Positions 1 through 8,767 of a stretch of DNA of 64,000 bases are shown one piece after another (the first letter of the stretch is position 1; every line of letters starts with the position of its first letter). The notes below the pieces were generated by a model, which worked only from the letters and a program-made list of their open reading frames with translations, was not told where the DNA came from and did not search any database. Where the stretch lies: contig NZ_SODU01000001.1 in NCBI RefSeq assembly GCF_004366075.1, positions 930,001-994,000 on the forward strand. The letters are read 5' to 3'. This DNA is from Kribbella pratensis (GTDB lineage Bacteria > Actinomycetota > Actinomycetes > Propionibacteriales > Kribbellaceae). The position numbers and the translations under genes are program-made.

Positions 1-96
1 CGGGGTGCGACTCGAGCGGATCAGGTCCTGCTCCTCGTAGTACCGCAAAGAGCGTGTGCTGACGCCGGTGGCCTCGGCGAGCTCTCCGATCCTCAT
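1..96 (-). CDS. MerR-family transcriptional regulator, N-terminal fragment (cut by window edge)
   Basis: The 32 codons visible begin with an ATG whose complement lies at 94-96 and read MRIGELAEATGVSTRSLRYY then EEQDLIRSSRTP. This is the first half of a MerR winged-helix DNA-binding domain: the helix-turn-helix (IGELAEATGVSTRSLRYYEE) and the start of the wing. The effector domain lies outside the window, so the ligand is unknown. It is transcribed away from the SMR efflux pair, and a MerR-style promoter lies in the 73 bp between them, so control of the efflux genes is the obvious inference. MerR family membership is very likely; the role is inferred from position only. Confidence 0.85.
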   Translation of the reverse strand, partial: MRIGELAEATGVSTRSLRYYEEQDLIRSSRTP

Positions 97-112
97 GCAC
101 CCAGTGTTGCAC

Positions 113-143
113 TTGACACCAGTGTGAAGTTCCACCCTCAAGG
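113..143 (+). promoter_or_regulatory. Candidate MerR-type promoter of the SMR efflux pair
   Basis: TTGACA at 113-118 is followed after exactly 19 nt by TCAAGG at 138-143. The spacer carries an imperfect dyad (AGnGTGnA at 121-128, TnCACnCT at 131-138). CCAGTGT also occurs twice, at 101-107 and 119-125. A long 19-bp spacer with a central dyad is the hallmark of MerR-activated promoters, and a MerR gene diverges here. The -10 is poor, as expected for an activator-dependent promoter. Inference only. Confidence 0.45.
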
Positions 144-169
144 GGTCGCACTATCCCTGGAGGGACTTC

Positions 170-490
170 ATGCACTGGCTCTACCTCGCGATCGCCGTCG
201 TGTTCGAGATCGCCGTGGCGATCTCGGCCGGCAAGGCGCAAGGCTTCAAACACCGCGGCTGGACCGCCGCGACCCTCGTCACCGGCGGACTCGGCACGTA
301 CTTCCTGAGCCGCGCCCTCCTCACCTTCGACGTCGGCGTCGGGTACGCCGTGTGGACCTCGCTCGCCGGAGTCGGCATCACCCTGCTCGGCGCGCTCCTC
401 TTCGGCCAGAAACTGACCTGGCACAAGGCCATCGGTATCGCCCTGGTCATCGGCGGCGTCGTCGGGCTCCAACTCTCGAGCGGATCGTGA
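170..490 (+). CDS. SMR-family multidrug efflux subunit (first of a pair)
   Basis: This 106-residue protein has four predicted membrane helices and the length of the small multidrug resistance (EmrE/QacE/SugE) family. The conserved membrane-embedded glutamate is E13 in AVVFEIAVA, and the family motif GYAVWTSLAGVG lies in helix 3. SMR proteins are proton-coupled antiporters of cationic compounds or guanidinium. The ATG at 170 is preceded by GGAGGGA, a good ribosome site. A second SMR gene starts 4 nt after the stop, so the two probably form a heterodimeric pump like EbrAB or YkkCD. A MerR regulator diverges upstream. Substrate cannot be told from sequence. Confidence 0.9.
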   Translation: MHWLYLAIAVVFEIAVAISAGKAQGFKHRGWTAATLVTGGLGTYFLSRALLTFDVGVGYAVWTSLAGVGITLLGALLFGQKLTWHKAIGIALVIGGVVGLQLSSGS

Positions 491-494
491 TCGC

Positions 495-854
495 ATGAAC
501 GCCAAGCCTCAGTCGTCCCGCACCGCGTGGTTCACGCTGCTGCTCGCCGGCGCCTTCGAAGTCGGGTACGCGCTCTCGGTCGGAGGCAGCCACGCCTTCA
601 CCGTGTGGCAATGGTCCGTCGCGGCCGGCGTGTTCTTCCTGCTCACCCTCTGGGCCCTCAGCCAGGCCCTACGCACCATCGAGGTCAGCATCGGCTACGC
701 CACCTGGGCAGGCCTCGGCTCAGCCGGCGCCGCCCTCCTGGGCCCGGTCTTCTTCGACGAATCCCTCACCCCCACCAAAACCCTCTGGCTGGCCGTCATC
801 ATCACCGGCGTCATCTACCTGAAACTCGCCGACCGCCAACCCGCCCCCACCTGA
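495..854 (+). CDS. SMR-family multidrug efflux subunit (second of a pair)
   Basis: This 119-residue SMR protein has a polar N-terminal extension of about ten residues followed by four membrane helices. The essential glutamate is E22 in AGAFEVGYALS, and GYATWAGLGSAGA is the helix-3 motif. It starts 4 nt downstream of the first SMR gene, so the two are almost certainly co-translated. The two sequences differ clearly, which favours a heterodimer of opposite membrane orientation over a recent duplication. It ends about 10 nt before a hairpin that probably terminates the transcript. Confidence 0.9.
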   Translation: MNAKPQSSRTAWFTLLLAGAFEVGYALSVGGSHAFTVWQWSVAAGVFFLLTLWALSQALRTIEVSIGYATWAGLGSAGAALLGPVFFDESLTPTKTLWLAVIITGVIYLKLADRQPAPT

Positions 855-864
855 CACTCCAGGT

Positions 865-891
865 GGCGGGGAGCCTGGTGGACTCCCCGCC
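865..891. terminator. Hairpin between convergent SMR and ABC-transporter genes
   Basis: GGCGGGGAG (865-873) pairs perfectly with CTCCCCGCC (883-891) around a 9-nt loop. It lies just after the SMR stop codon and before the end of the oppositely oriented permease gene, so it can serve either direction. No clear T tract follows, as is common in actinobacteria. Confidence 0.5.
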
Positions 892-987
892 GGTTCGGAA
901 CGCCTCGCCGGAGGCGGTGGTCGACGGGACAGCTCGCGCGCCGCCGGAGGCGGCCAACAAGGCAGTCGCCGCGCAGCGGTGTCCGAG

Positions 988-1872
988 TCAGTCCTTGATG
1001 CCGGACTGGGTGACGCCTTGGATCAGGTAGCGCTGGAGGAAGGCGAAGATCAGGACCAGTGGGAGGATCGAGACGGCCACCGCCATGAACAGTTCGTGGA
1101 TGTTGATGGTCTGGGCGGTGACGAACGTCGACATCGCCACCTGGATCGTCCACGACGACGAGTCCTGGCCGATCACGAGCGGCCACAGGAACGAGTTCCA
1201 GTTGCCGATGAACGTGATCGCCGCGAGTGCCGCGAAGAACGGCAGGGAGTTCGGTACGACGATCCGCCAGAACACCCCGAAGTACCCGGCGCCGTCGACC
1301 CGCGCCGCCTCCTCCAGTTCCTTCGGAAATCCCAGGAAATACTGCCGGAAAAGAAATGCCGCGAACCCGCTGAACAGCGTGGGAATGATCAGGCCACGCA
1401 GCGACGACACCCACCCGAGCGACGACACCACGATGAAGCTGGGGATGAACGTCACCGCTGCCGGGATCATCAGCGTCGCGACGATCGCGTAGAAGATCTT
1501 GTCCGCGTGCCGATAGGGAATGCGGGCCAGCCCGTACCCCGCCATCGATGCCAGCAGCAACTGTCCCGCCGTCCCCAGGATCCCGACCACAGCGGAGTTG
1601 TAGAGAGCCCGCGCGATCGGCACCTCGGTGTCGTTGAACAACTGGCTGATGTTCCCCCACTGCAGGTCCGACGGGAACAACGTCCAGTCCGGCGCCGTGA
1701 TGTCCGCCTCGGTGGACAACGCGTTGCGCAGGATCAGGTAGAACGGCAGCAGGAACAGCACGACCGCGATGAACAGCGCGATCCAGCGCAGCACCGTCCC
1801 GATCCGGCCGATGGTGGTCCGGCTGAACCCGATCGGCTGCGGCGTTCCCGTCGTACGCTCCGAGGCAGCCAT
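988..1872 (-). CDS. ABC sugar transporter permease, MalG/UgpE type
   Basis: This 294-residue inner-membrane permease has about six hydrophobic helices and the cytoplasmic EAA loop, seen here as KELEEAARVDGAGYFGVFWR near residue 200. That loop contacts the ATPase in carbohydrate uptake transporter 1 (CUT1) systems. Its ATG overlaps the stop of the upstream permease by 1 nt (TGATG), so it is the last gene of a three-gene operon: binding protein, MalF-type permease, MalG-type permease. No ATPase gene is present; CUT1 systems in actinobacteria often borrow a shared MsiK-type ATPase encoded elsewhere. The transported sugar is not identifiable. Confidence 0.93.
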   Translation of the reverse strand: MAASERTTGTPQPIGFSRTTIGRIGTVLRWIALFIAVVLFLLPFYLILRNALSTEADITAPDWTLFPSDLQWGNISQLFNDTEVPIARALYNSAVVGILGTAGQLLLASMAGYGLARIPYRHADKIFYAIVATLMIPAAVTFIPSFIVVSSLGWVSSLRGLIIPTLFSGFAAFLFRQYFLGFPKELEEAARVDGAGYFGVFWRIVVPNSLPFFAALAAITFIGNWNSFLWPLVIGQDSSSWTIQVAMSTFVTAQTINIHELFMAVAVSILPLVLIFAFLQRYLIQGVTQSGIKD

Positions 1873-2828
1873 CAGTCACCCGCCTTTCCGAACCCGAAGA
1901 TCCGGCTCTGCAGCAGCGTCACGAGCATGATGATCACCGCCAGGATGAGCGCACCCGCCGACCCGTGACCGAGGTCCTGGATCGAGCCCAGCGAGATGCC
2001 GTACAGGTACACCAGCGGCGGCCGTGCGTAGTTCACGTTCCCGATCAGGTTGTAGAACTCGTCGAACGCCTGGTAGGCCGCGATCAGGTTCAGGATCAGT
2101 ACGGCGACCGATGTCGCTCGCAGTTGGGGCAAGGTGATGTACCGGAACACCTGCCAGCCAGGATTCGCCCCGTCCACGTACGCCGCCTCGTAGAGCGCCG
2201 GCGAGATTCGCTGCAACCCGGCGATGAACAGGATCATGTAGAACCCGAGTTGCAGCCACAGTCGCACGGTGACGAGCGGAAGCCAGTACCACGGCGGATC
2301 GACCGTGGAGAGCCAGGCGATGTTGTCGATCCCGAACCAGCCGAGCACCGTGTTCGCCAGACCGAACCGGACGCCGTTGAAGATCGACAACCGCCAGATC
2401 AGCGACGCGACGACGTACGAGCAGGCCGTGGGCAGGAAGAACACCGACCGGAAGAAGGACCGGGCGATCTTCACCTGGTTGACCAGCAACGCCAGCGCCA
2501 GCGACAGCACGAACGTCAGCGGAACGATGAAGACCGCGAAGATCGTGAACGTGCCCAGGCTGGACAGGAAGTTGTGGTCGGTGAGCATGTCGACGTAGTT
2601 CTGCAGGCCGACGAACTTCGACGGCGTAGCCGTGTTGTACGCCTCGAAGAAGCTGAGGATCAGGCTCCAGATGATCGGCAGGTAGGAGAACACCAGCAGG
2701 CCGACAACGAACGGACCGACGAACAGCCAGAACGACAGCGAGTTTCCGGCGATCCCCTTGTGCCGCTTGGGGCGCCGCCGCTCACCGGTGGTGGCGGCGT
2801 CCGTGGCGGTTTTGACCGAAGCGCTCAT
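1872..2828 (-). CDS. ABC sugar transporter permease, MalF/UgpA type
   Basis: This 318-residue permease has a charged cytoplasmic N-terminus (GERRRPKRHKG) and six predicted membrane segments. Its EAA-type loop is YEAAYVDGANPGWQVFRYIT around residue 220. It pairs with the MalG-type permease to form the channel of a CUT1 importer. The ATG overlaps the stop of the binding-protein gene by 4 nt (ATGA) and its own stop overlaps the next start, so all three are translationally coupled. Confidence 0.93.
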   Translation of the reverse strand: MSASVKTATDAATTGERRRPKRHKGIAGNSLSFWLFVGPFVVGLLVFSYLPIIWSLILSFFEAYNTATPSKFVGLQNYVDMLTDHNFLSSLGTFTIFAVFIVPLTFVLSLALALLVNQVKIARSFFRSVFFLPTACSYVVASLIWRLSIFNGVRFGLANTVLGWFGIDNIAWLSTVDPPWYWLPLVTVRLWLQLGFYMILFIAGLQRISPALYEAAYVDGANPGWQVFRYITLPQLRATSVAVLILNLIAAYQAFDEFYNLIGNVNYARPPLVYLYGISLGSIQDLGHGSAGALILAVIIMLVTLLQSRIFGFGKAGD

Positions 2829-4108
2829 CCGAACAGCCGAGACAGCTCGCTGTTGACGGTTTTCTCGGTCTTGGCAATCTCGGCAGCGGGGTCGGCTCCC
2901 TTCTTGATGATGTTGGTGAGCATGTCACCGAACGCCGTGTTCATCTTCGGCGTCCAGGCCGGGTTGTCGGTGTAGCCGTAGTCCTGGGTCAGCTTGACCG
3001 TGTCGGCGGCGACGCCGCTCTGCAGTTTGGCGGCCTTGGCCGCGAGGCTCTTGCGCGGCGGGATGTGGAAGCCGTAGTTCAGCGACCAGTCCTCCTGGTA
3101 CTCGGACTTGTCGATCCACAGCCACTTGACGTACTTCTTCGCCGCCTCGACGTTCGCGCTCTTGGCCGACACGAACTGCGTCCAGCCGCCGGAGTACACG
3201 GCCGGCTTGGCCTGCGCGTCGAGTTTCGGGAACGGGATCACGCCGATGTCGTCGCCGAGCGCCTTCTGCATGCCCGGCACCGCCCACATCCCGATCCACT
3301 GCATCGCGACCAGACCCTGGTTGATCGCGGTCGGGTCCCACCAGTCCGTGGGGGCACCGAGCAGGATGCTCTTGCTGGCGTACAGCTCGTGCAGTTTGCC
3401 GAAGGCCTGGGCCGCGCGATCACCGGTGAAGCCGGGCTTGTTGTCCTTGGTCAGGAACTCCCCGCCGGACGAGTACAGGGCCGGACCACCCATGACGTTG
3501 CCGCCGTCGTTACCGACGTAGATGCCCTTCACCTTGTTCGTGGTGAGTTCCTTGGCCGCGGAGATCAGGTCGTCGATCGTCTCCGGCGGCTTGATCCCGG
3601 CCTTGTCCAGCAGGCTCTTCTTGTAGTAGATGACCTGCGGGTCGATGATCATCCGGATCCCGTAGATCTTGCCGTCCAGGGTGTTCGTGGCCAGGTCGCC
3701 GGGCTGGAAGTCGTCCTTGACGTCGGCCATGATGTCGTCCAGCGCCACCACCTGGTTGCTCTTCACCATGCTGATGTTGAAGTGGCCCTCGAAGACGTCC
3801 GGGCCCTTGCTGGACAGCAGGCCGGACGCGAGCTTGGCGTCGTAGTCACCCGGCGTCCACTGCACTGCGACGTTCGCGTCGGGGTACGCCTTGGCGTACT
3901 TCAGCGCCGCCTGCTGGGTCCCGGTCTCGCCGTACTGGTGGTACCACTGCGACAGGTTCGGCTTCGAGCCGCCGCTTCCCCCTCCGGACGACGGTCGGCC
4001 GGTGTTGCCACCACAGGCCGCGGTGAATGCGGCGAGGGCGGCCAGGCCGCCGGTTCGCTTGAGCAGGTCGCGCCGGGACAGTCCGGCGTTCGGAACATGA
4101 GCAGGCAT
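2825..4108 (-). CDS. Extracellular sugar-binding lipoprotein of the ABC importer
   Basis: A 427-residue family 1 solute-binding protein. The N-terminus carries a twin-arginine motif (SRRDLLK), a hydrophobic stretch and a lipobox ending at TAAC, so it is probably Tat-exported and lipid-anchored. The mature part is a typical two-lobed carbohydrate-binding protein (for example YNYAYP-free but with the GGWTQFVSAKSANVEAAKKY hinge region common in the family). I chose the ATG at 4108 because AAGGTGG lies 5 nt upstream; a GTG nine bases further upstream overlaps that ribosome site. It is the first gene of the operon, with a palindrome CTTAAC-GGT-GTTAAG about 55 nt upstream of the start as a possible operator. 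Confidence 0.92.
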   Translation of the reverse strand: MPAHVPNAGLSRRDLLKRTGGLAALAAFTAACGGNTGRPSSGGGSGGSKPNLSQWYHQYGETGTQQAALKYAKAYPDANVAVQWTPGDYDAKLASGLLSSKGPDVFEGHFNISMVKSNQVVALDDIMADVKDDFQPGDLATNTLDGKIYGIRMIIDPQVIYYKKSLLDKAGIKPPETIDDLISAAKELTTNKVKGIYVGNDGGNVMGGPALYSSGGEFLTKDNKPGFTGDRAAQAFGKLHELYASKSILLGAPTDWWDPTAINQGLVAMQWIGMWAVPGMQKALGDDIGVIPFPKLDAQAKPAVYSGGWTQFVSAKSANVEAAKKYVKWLWIDKSEYQEDWSLNYGFHIPPRKSLAAKAAKLQSGVAADTVKLTQDYGYTDNPAWTPKMNTAFGDMLTNIIKKGADPAAEIAKTEKTVNSELSRLFG

Positions 4109-4161
4109 GAATTCCACCTTCCCGAGAGGGAACGTCGCAGGGGACGCACGGTTCCGAGGTA

Positions 4162-4176
4162 CTTAACGGTGTTAAG
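4162..4176. promoter_or_regulatory. Palindromic operator candidate upstream of the sugar ABC operon
   Basis: CTTAAC and GTTAAG form perfect 6-bp arms around GGT. The AT-rich palindrome stands out in this GC-rich DNA and lies 54 bp before the binding-protein start, where a repressor of sugar uptake would bind. No regulator gene is adjacent, so the cognate protein is unknown. Confidence 0.45.
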
Positions 4177-4244
4177 CATCTCCGAGTTCTGGCACACGGT
4201 ACTGCAGGTCAATCGTTGTAGAAGTGGCAGCACAATGGCTCAAA

Positions 4245-4273
4245 AGCGCGCCCGGCGCAAGACCGGGCGCGCT
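4245..4273 (-). terminator. Rho-independent terminator of the fadAB operon
   Basis: AGCGCGCCCGG (4245-4255) and CCGGGCGCGCT (4263-4273) form a perfect 11-bp stem with a 7-nt loop. Read on the minus strand the stem is followed by TTTTG, and it lies 50 bp after the fadB stop codon. The remaining intergenic sequence up to 4160 holds the promoter side of the oppositely placed ABC operon. Confidence 0.8.
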
Positions 4274-4323
4274 GCTATTTGTTCGAATGTGTGGAATTTG
4301 CTTGAGTTGGTATCGGCCCGTGA

Positions 4324-6468
4324 TCAGCCGAAGATCTCGCCCGCCGCCGCCTTCCGGTCCAGCAGGGCCGGCGGTTCGAAGCGGGCGCCGTACGTCGCTG
4401 CGAGCTCGCGTGCACGTTCTGCGAACATCTGCACACCATAGGCGTTCACGTACTGCAACGCGCCGCCGTGCAGCGGCGGGAACCCGATGCCGAAGATCGA
4501 CCCGATGTTGGCGTCCGGCACCGAACGCAACACGCCCTCGTCGAGGCATTTCACCGTCTCGAGCGCCATTGCGAACAGCATCCGCTCCTGTAGATCGATG
4601 AGCGGGACGTCGGCGCCGGCAGCGAAGTGCTCCCGCAACCCAGGCCACAGATGCTTCGGGCCGTCGGCCGGGTAGTCGTAGAACCCCGCACCGGCAGCCT
4701 TGCCGCGCCGGCCGAACTCGTTGACGAGCCGGTCGGTCACCGCCATCCCAGGATGGTCGTCGAACGCGCCCGCGCTGTCCCCCGCCGCCCGAGCGGCGTC
4801 CCGGATCTTCTGCGGCAGCGTCAGCGTCACCTCGTCCAGCATCGCCAGCGGCGGCGCCGGGAACCCGGTCTGGGTCGCGGCGCGCTCGATCATGACCGGG
4901 TCGACCCCCTCGGCGACCATCGCGGCGCCTTCCATGACGAGCGTGCCGAACACGCGCGACGTGAAGAACCCACGGCTGTCGTTGACCACGATCGGCGTCT
5001 TCTTGATCTGCCGTACGACGTCGTACGCCTGCGCGATCGCCCGGTCCGAGGTCTTCTCCCCCACGATCAGCTCGACCAGCGGCATCCGGTCGACCGGCGA
5101 GAAGAAGTGCATGCCGATGAAGTCGTCCGGCCGGTCGACGCCGTCGGCGAGCGCGGTGATCGGCAGCGTGGAGGTGTTCGAGCAGAGCAGTGCGTCCGGC
5201 TCGACCACGTCGGCGATCTCCGCGAACACCTTCTGTTTGAGCCCGCTGTCCTCGAACACGGCCTCGATCACCAGGTCGCACCCGGCCAGGTCGTTCGGGT
5301 CCCCGGTCGGCGTGATCCGGCTCAGGAACTCCGCGACCTGTTCGGCCGAAGTCCGGCCTTTCGCGACCTGTTTCGCCAGCAGCTTCTCGGAGTATTCCTT
5401 TCCGCGCGCAGCCGCCTCCAAAGAAACATCTTTGAGCACAACCTCGAGACCGGCCTTCGCGCACACATAGGCGATTCCCGCGCCCATCATCCCGGCGCCG
5501 AGCACACCGACCTTGCGCGCCGCGTACTTCGGTACGCCGGCGGGCCGCGACCCACCCGCGTTGATCGCCTGCAGGTCGAAGAAGAACGCCTGGATCATGT
5601 TCTTCGCGATCTGCCCGGTCGCCAGCGACACGAAGTACCGCGACTCGATCCGTGAGGCGGTCTCGAAGTCGACCTGGCTGCCCTCGACCGCGGCGCTCAT
5701 GATCGCCCGCGGCGCCGGGTACGGCGCGCCCTTGAGCTGCTTGCGCAGGTTCGCCGGGAACGCGGGCAGGAACGCGGCCAGCTTCGGCGAGGACGGCGTA
5801 CCGCCGGGGATCTTGTACCCGTCGCGGTCCCAGGGCTGTTTGGCATCACCGTCGTACGTCGAAATCCACCGGCGGGCCGCGTCGAGCAGGTCCCCGGCCG
5901 GCGCGACCTCGTCCACGATGCCCACACTCGCCGCGTGCGCGGGCTTCATCCGCTGGCCCTGCAGCAGCACCTTCATCAGCGCGTCCTGCAGTCCGAGCAT
6001 CCGGACCGTGCGGGTCACTCCCCCGCCGCCGGGCAGCAGGCCGAGCGTCACCTCGGGAACGCCGAGTTCGATCCGGTTGTCGTCGGCAACGATCCGGTGG
6101 TGGCAGGCGAGCGCGATCTCGAGCCCGCCGCCGAGCGCGGACCCGTTGATCGCGGCAACGACCGGGACGCCCAACGTCTCCAGGGTCCTGAGCTGCCGCT
6201 TGACCTCCTCGACCGTCTCGAACACCTGTGCGGCGTCCGACGGCCGGATCTGCGACAGCTGCTGCAAGTTGCCGCCGGCAAAGAACGTCGACTTCGCCGA
6301 CGTCAAGATCACGCCCTTGATCAGCGCTTTCTCGGCGACCAGGCGTTCGACGGTCCGGCCCATTGCCTCGACGTACGCGTCGTTCATCGTGTTCGCGGAG
6401 GCGTCCGGGTCGTTCATCGTCAGCGTGACGACACCGGCGTCGTTCTTCCACTCGATCATGCTGTTCAC
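4324..6468 (-). CDS. fadB: Fatty-acid oxidation multifunctional enzyme: enoyl-CoA hydratase / 3-hydroxyacyl-CoA dehydrogenase
   Basis: A 714-residue trifunctional-type alpha subunit. Residues 1-200 are a crotonase domain with the oxyanion motif [19 protein letters not shown] and the second catalytic glutamate in [15 protein letters not shown]. From about residue 320 comes an NAD-binding Rossmann domain ([15 protein letters not shown]), then the dehydrogenase active-site motif [18 protein letters not shown] containing the catalytic histidine, and the C-terminal dimerisation domains. It catalyses hydration and NAD-dependent oxidation of acyl-CoA intermediates. The GTG at 6468 overlaps the fadA stop by 4 nt and gives the usual family length; an ATG three codons later is the alternative. 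Confidence 0.95.
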   Translation of the reverse strand: MNSMIEWKNDAGVVTLTMNDPDASANTMNDAYVEAMGRTVERLVAEKALIKGVILTSAKSTFFAGGNLQQLSQIRPSDAAQVFETVEEVKRQLRTLETLGVPVVAAINGSALGGGLEIALACHHRIVADDNRIELGVPEVTLGLLPGGGGVTRTVRMLGLQDALMKVLLQGQRMKPAHAASVGIVDEVAPAGDLLDAARRWISTYDGDAKQPWDRDGYKIPGGTPSSPKLAAFLPAFPANLRKQLKGAPYPAPRAIMSAAVEGSQVDFETASRIESRYFVSLATGQIAKNMIQAFFFDLQAINAGGSRPAGVPKYAARKVGVLGAGMMGAGIAYVCAKAGLEVVLKDVSLEAAARGKEYSEKLLAKQVAKGRTSAEQVAEFLSRITPTGDPNDLAGCDLVIEAVFEDSGLKQKVFAEIADVVEPDALLCSNTSTLPITALADGVDRPDDFIGMHFFSPVDRMPLVELIVGEKTSDRAIAQAYDVVRQIKKTPIVVNDSRGFFTSRVFGTLVMEGAAMVAEGVDPVMIERAATQTGFPAPPLAMLDEVTLTLPQKIRDAARAAGDSAGAFDDHPGMAVTDRLVNEFGRRGKAAGAGFYDYPADGPKHLWPGLREHFAAGADVPLIDLQERMLFAMALETVKCLDEGVLRSVPDANIGSIFGIGFPPLHGGALQYVNAYGVQMFAERARELAATYGARFEPPALLDRKAAAGEIFG

Positions 6469-7685
6469 GCTGGGAGCCTTTCGATGATCGTCGCGACGCC
6501 CATCCCGCCGCCGACGCACAGGGTGGCCAGTCCGTAGCGGAGTTCGCGGCGCTCCAGCTCGTCCAGCAGGGTTCCGATCAGCATCGCGCCGGTGGCGCCC
6601 AGCGGGTGGCCGAGGGCGATCGCGCCGCCGTTCACGTTCACCTTCTCGTGCGGTACGCCGAGATCCTTCATGAAATGCATGACCGCGGCCGCGAACGCCT
6701 CGTTCATCTCGAACAGATCGATGTCGTCGACCTCGAGCCCGGCCCTGGCCAGCGCCTTGCGGGCGGCCGGCGCCGGGCCGGTCAGCATGATCGTCGGATC
6801 CGCGCCGCTGACGCCGGTCGCGACCACCCGGCCGCGCGGCGCCTGACCGAGCGCCTCGCCGGCCTTCTCGTTGCCGACAGCAACCAGGGCCGCACCGTCG
6901 ACGATCCCGGACGAGTTGCCCGCATGGTGCACATGCGAGATCCGCTCGACGGTCAGGTACTTCTCCAGCGCGACCGAGTCGAACCCGCCGTGCTCCCCGA
7001 TCGCCGCGAACGACAACGGCAGCCCGGCCAGCGTCTCGACGGACGTCCCGGGCCGGACGAGCTGGTCGTGGTCCAGGATCCGCAGGCCGTTGCGATCCAC
7101 CACCGGTACGACGGAACGCGCGAAGTACCCGTTCGCCCACGCCTTCGCGGCCCGCGCGTGCGACTCGGCGGCATACGCGTCGACGTCGGTCCGGGAGAAG
7201 CCGTCGATGGTCGCGATCAGGTCCGCGCTGATGCCCTGCGGGATGAAGCCGGTCTCGAGGGCGGTCTCCGGGTCCATCGCCCAGGCGCCGCCGTCGGAGC
7301 CCATCTTCACGCGGGACATCGACTCGACGCCGCCGGCCAGGATGAAGTCCTCCCAGCCGGACCGCACCCGCTGCGCTGCCTGGTTGACGGCCTCGAGGCC
7401 CGAGGCGCAGAAGCGGTTCAACTGCACGCCGCCGGTCGTCTCGGGATAGCCGGCCATCAGTACGGCGGTCCGCGCGATGTCCATGCCCTGGTCGCCGATC
7501 GGCGTCACGACCCCGAGCACCACGTCGTCGATGGCGGCCGGATCCAGGTCGGGATGCCGGGTCCGCAGCTCCTGCAACAGTCCGGTGATCAGCTGGATCG
7601 GCTTGACCTCGTGCAGCGCACCGGTGGGCTTGCCCTTGCCGCGCGGTGTCCGAATCGCGTCGTACAGAAAGGCTTCGCTGGTCAT
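6465..7685 (-). CDS. fadA: Acetyl-CoA acetyltransferase / 3-ketoacyl-CoA thiolase
   Basis: This 406-residue thiolase closely follows the pattern of mycobacterial FadA. The nucleophilic cysteine is C93 in [14 protein letters not shown], the catalytic histidine lies in [12 protein letters not shown], and the second cysteine in [14 protein letters not shown]. It performs the final thiolytic cleavage of beta-oxidation and forms a complex with FadB encoded downstream with a 4-nt overlap. The start ATG sits 7 nt after a CACAAT -10 element, so the message is probably leaderless. A MerR-family gene diverges upstream and a MerR-type dyad occupies the promoter spacer. Confidence 0.95.
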   Translation of the reverse strand: MTSEAFLYDAIRTPRGKGKPTGALHEVKPIQLITGLLQELRTRHPDLDPAAIDDVVLGVVTPIGDQGMDIARTAVLMAGYPETTGGVQLNRFCASGLEAVNQAAQRVRSGWEDFILAGGVESMSRVKMGSDGGAWAMDPETALETGFIPQGISADLIATIDGFSRTDVDAYAAESHARAAKAWANGYFARSVVPVVDRNGLRILDHDQLVRPGTSVETLAGLPLSFAAIGEHGGFDSVALEKYLTVERISHVHHAGNSSGIVDGAALVAVGNEKAGEALGQAPRGRVVATGVSGADPTIMLTGPAPAARKALARAGLEVDDIDLFEMNEAFAAAVMHFMKDLGVPHEKVNVNGGAIALGHPLGATGAMLIGTLLDELERRELRYGLATLCVGGGMGVATIIERLPA

Positions 7686-7692
7686 AGGGGTG

Positions 7693-7723
7693 ATTGTGAC
7701 AGTAACGCTGTCATGGTGGTCAA
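7693..7723 (-). promoter_or_regulatory. MerR-type promoter/operator of fadAB
   Basis: On the minus strand TTGACC (7723-7718) and CACAAT (7698-7693) are separated by exactly 19 nt. The spacer is occupied by the dyad TGACAG-N5-CTGTCA (7697-7713). The long spacer plus central dyad is characteristic of MerR-family control, and a MerR gene starts 25 bp away. Almost the same arrangement occurs before the racemase gene at 14405-14435. Confidence 0.75.
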
Positions 7724-7747
7724 GTGGGGGCCGTTATGATCTCCGCC

Positions 7748-8479
7748 ATGTCGGAAGTGGCGGGGGACGCGACCCTGACGGTCGATGAGCTGTCGACCCG
7801 GGTCGGGATGACGGTGCGTACATTGCGGTTCTATGCGGGGCGCGGGCTGATTCCGCCGCCGATCCGGCGCGGGCGGGTCGGGTACTACGGGCCGGAGCAC
7901 ATCGCGCGGCTCGACCTGGTGCGTGAGCTACAGGCGCACGGGTTCACGCTGCAGGCGATCGAGGGGTACCTGGACCGGATTCCCACCGACGCGACACCGC
8001 AGGACATCGCGCTGCACCGGACGCTGCTGACGCCGTGGATGCGCGATCTGCCCGAAACGCTTGATCGCGCGGCACTGGTACGGCGTACCGGCCGGGAGCT
8101 GAACGACGACGACATCGAGATGCTGGTGGCGCTCGGGGTGGTCGAACCGACACCGGACGAGGACGTGTTCCAGGTCGCGACCGCGCATCTGAGCCTCGGC
8201 GTCGAGCTGCTCGACCTGGATCTCCCGGTCGAGGCAGTGCTGGACGCCGGCCGCATCTTCACCGAGCACGGCCGCGCGATCGCCGAGGAACTGACCGAGG
8301 TGTTCCGCACCAAGGTCTGGCCCCACTACCGCGACTCCGGCGGCCCCCCGGAGCACATCCAGCAACTGGTAGAACGCTTCAAACCAGTCACCATCCAAGG
8401 CCTGGTCCTGGCCTACGAACGAGCCGTAGGCGAAACCCAAAGAGACACCATCCGCCGAACCCAGCAAAAACCCCGCTGA
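7748..8479 (+). CDS. MerR-family transcriptional regulator, probable regulator of acyl-CoA degradation
   Basis: A 243-residue protein with an N-terminal MerR DNA-binding domain at residues 10-80 (LSTRVGMTVRTLRFYAGRGL, then the wing and LQAHGFTLQAIEGYLDRI), followed by about 150 residues that resemble no small metal-binding MerR domain. No cysteine cluster is present, so an organic effector is more likely than a metal. The ATG at 7748 lies 7 nt after TATGAT (7735-7740), suggesting a leaderless message; longer starts at 7724 or 7736 would overlap the promoter. It diverges from fadA, and its likely operator also recurs before the racemase operon at 14.4 kb. Acyl-CoA sensing is an inference from context. 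Confidence 0.85.
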   Translation: MSEVAGDATLTVDELSTRVGMTVRTLRFYAGRGLIPPPIRRGRVGYYGPEHIARLDLVRELQAHGFTLQAIEGYLDRIPTDATPQDIALHRTLLTPWMRDLPETLDRAALVRRTGRELNDDDIEMLVALGVVEPTPDEDVFQVATAHLSLGVELLDLDLPVEAVLDAGRIFTEHGRAIAEELTEVFRTKVWPHYRDSGGPPEHIQQLVERFKPVTIQGLVLAYERAVGETQRDTIRRTQQKPR

Positions 8480-8506
8480 CCCACCCCCGACACGTCCCCG
8501 GGTGTC

Positions 8507-8767
8507 CTACGAGTTGGGGACTCGGAGGTAGGTGAGGCCTCGGAGGTCCAGGTAGGTATTGGTGGGGGTCGTTACTACGCGGAGCAGGACTGTGTCGCAG
8601 CCGGCGCAGCGGGCGACTGTGCCGGGGGCGTCGACGTACACGCGGGACTCGGCGAAGACGGTGGTGTTGCCGCAGCCGTTGCACTGGGCAATGGCTGCGG
8701 TGAGGTCGACCGCGAACAGTTCACTGAGGGCCCCCGCGGCCGCGTTGCCGTCCAAGTAGTTGCTCAT
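8507..8767 (-). CDS. DUF6510-like small zinc-ribbon protein
   Basis: An 86-residue protein with two CxxC pairs (QCNGCGNT near residue 29 and ARCAGCDT near residue 54), which should form one zinc ribbon. It resembles the DUF6510 proteins found beside sulfite-oxidase-like genes in actinobacteria; I recall this association but cannot verify it here. Its ATG overlaps the stop of the flavoprotein gene by 4 nt (ATGA), so it is the third gene of a coupled redox operon. Function unknown; a structural or assembly role for the two upstream enzymes is possible. Confidence 0.75.
   Translation of the reverse strand: MSNYLDGNAAAGALSELFAVDLTAAIAQCNGCGNTTVFAESRVYVDAPGTVARCAGCDTVLLRVVTTPTNTYLDLRGLTYLRVPNS

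Noticed and set aside
4324..7140. Longer start of the fadB frame, extending 670 nt into fadA
   Set aside because: The extra residues are a shadow of fadA. The GTG at 6468 gives the normal family length and a 4-nt coupling overlap.
7693..7702. TGTCACA in the fadA and racemase promoters as an ECF41 -35 element
   Set aside because: The heptamer arises from the TGACAG/CTGTCA dyad, and no CGTC follows at about 16 nt. The 19-nt MerR architecture explains it better.
8489..8506. GACAC/GTGTC hairpin between the MerR gene and the zinc-ribbon gene as a terminator
   Set aside because: The stem is only 5 bp and no T tract follows, too weak to list.
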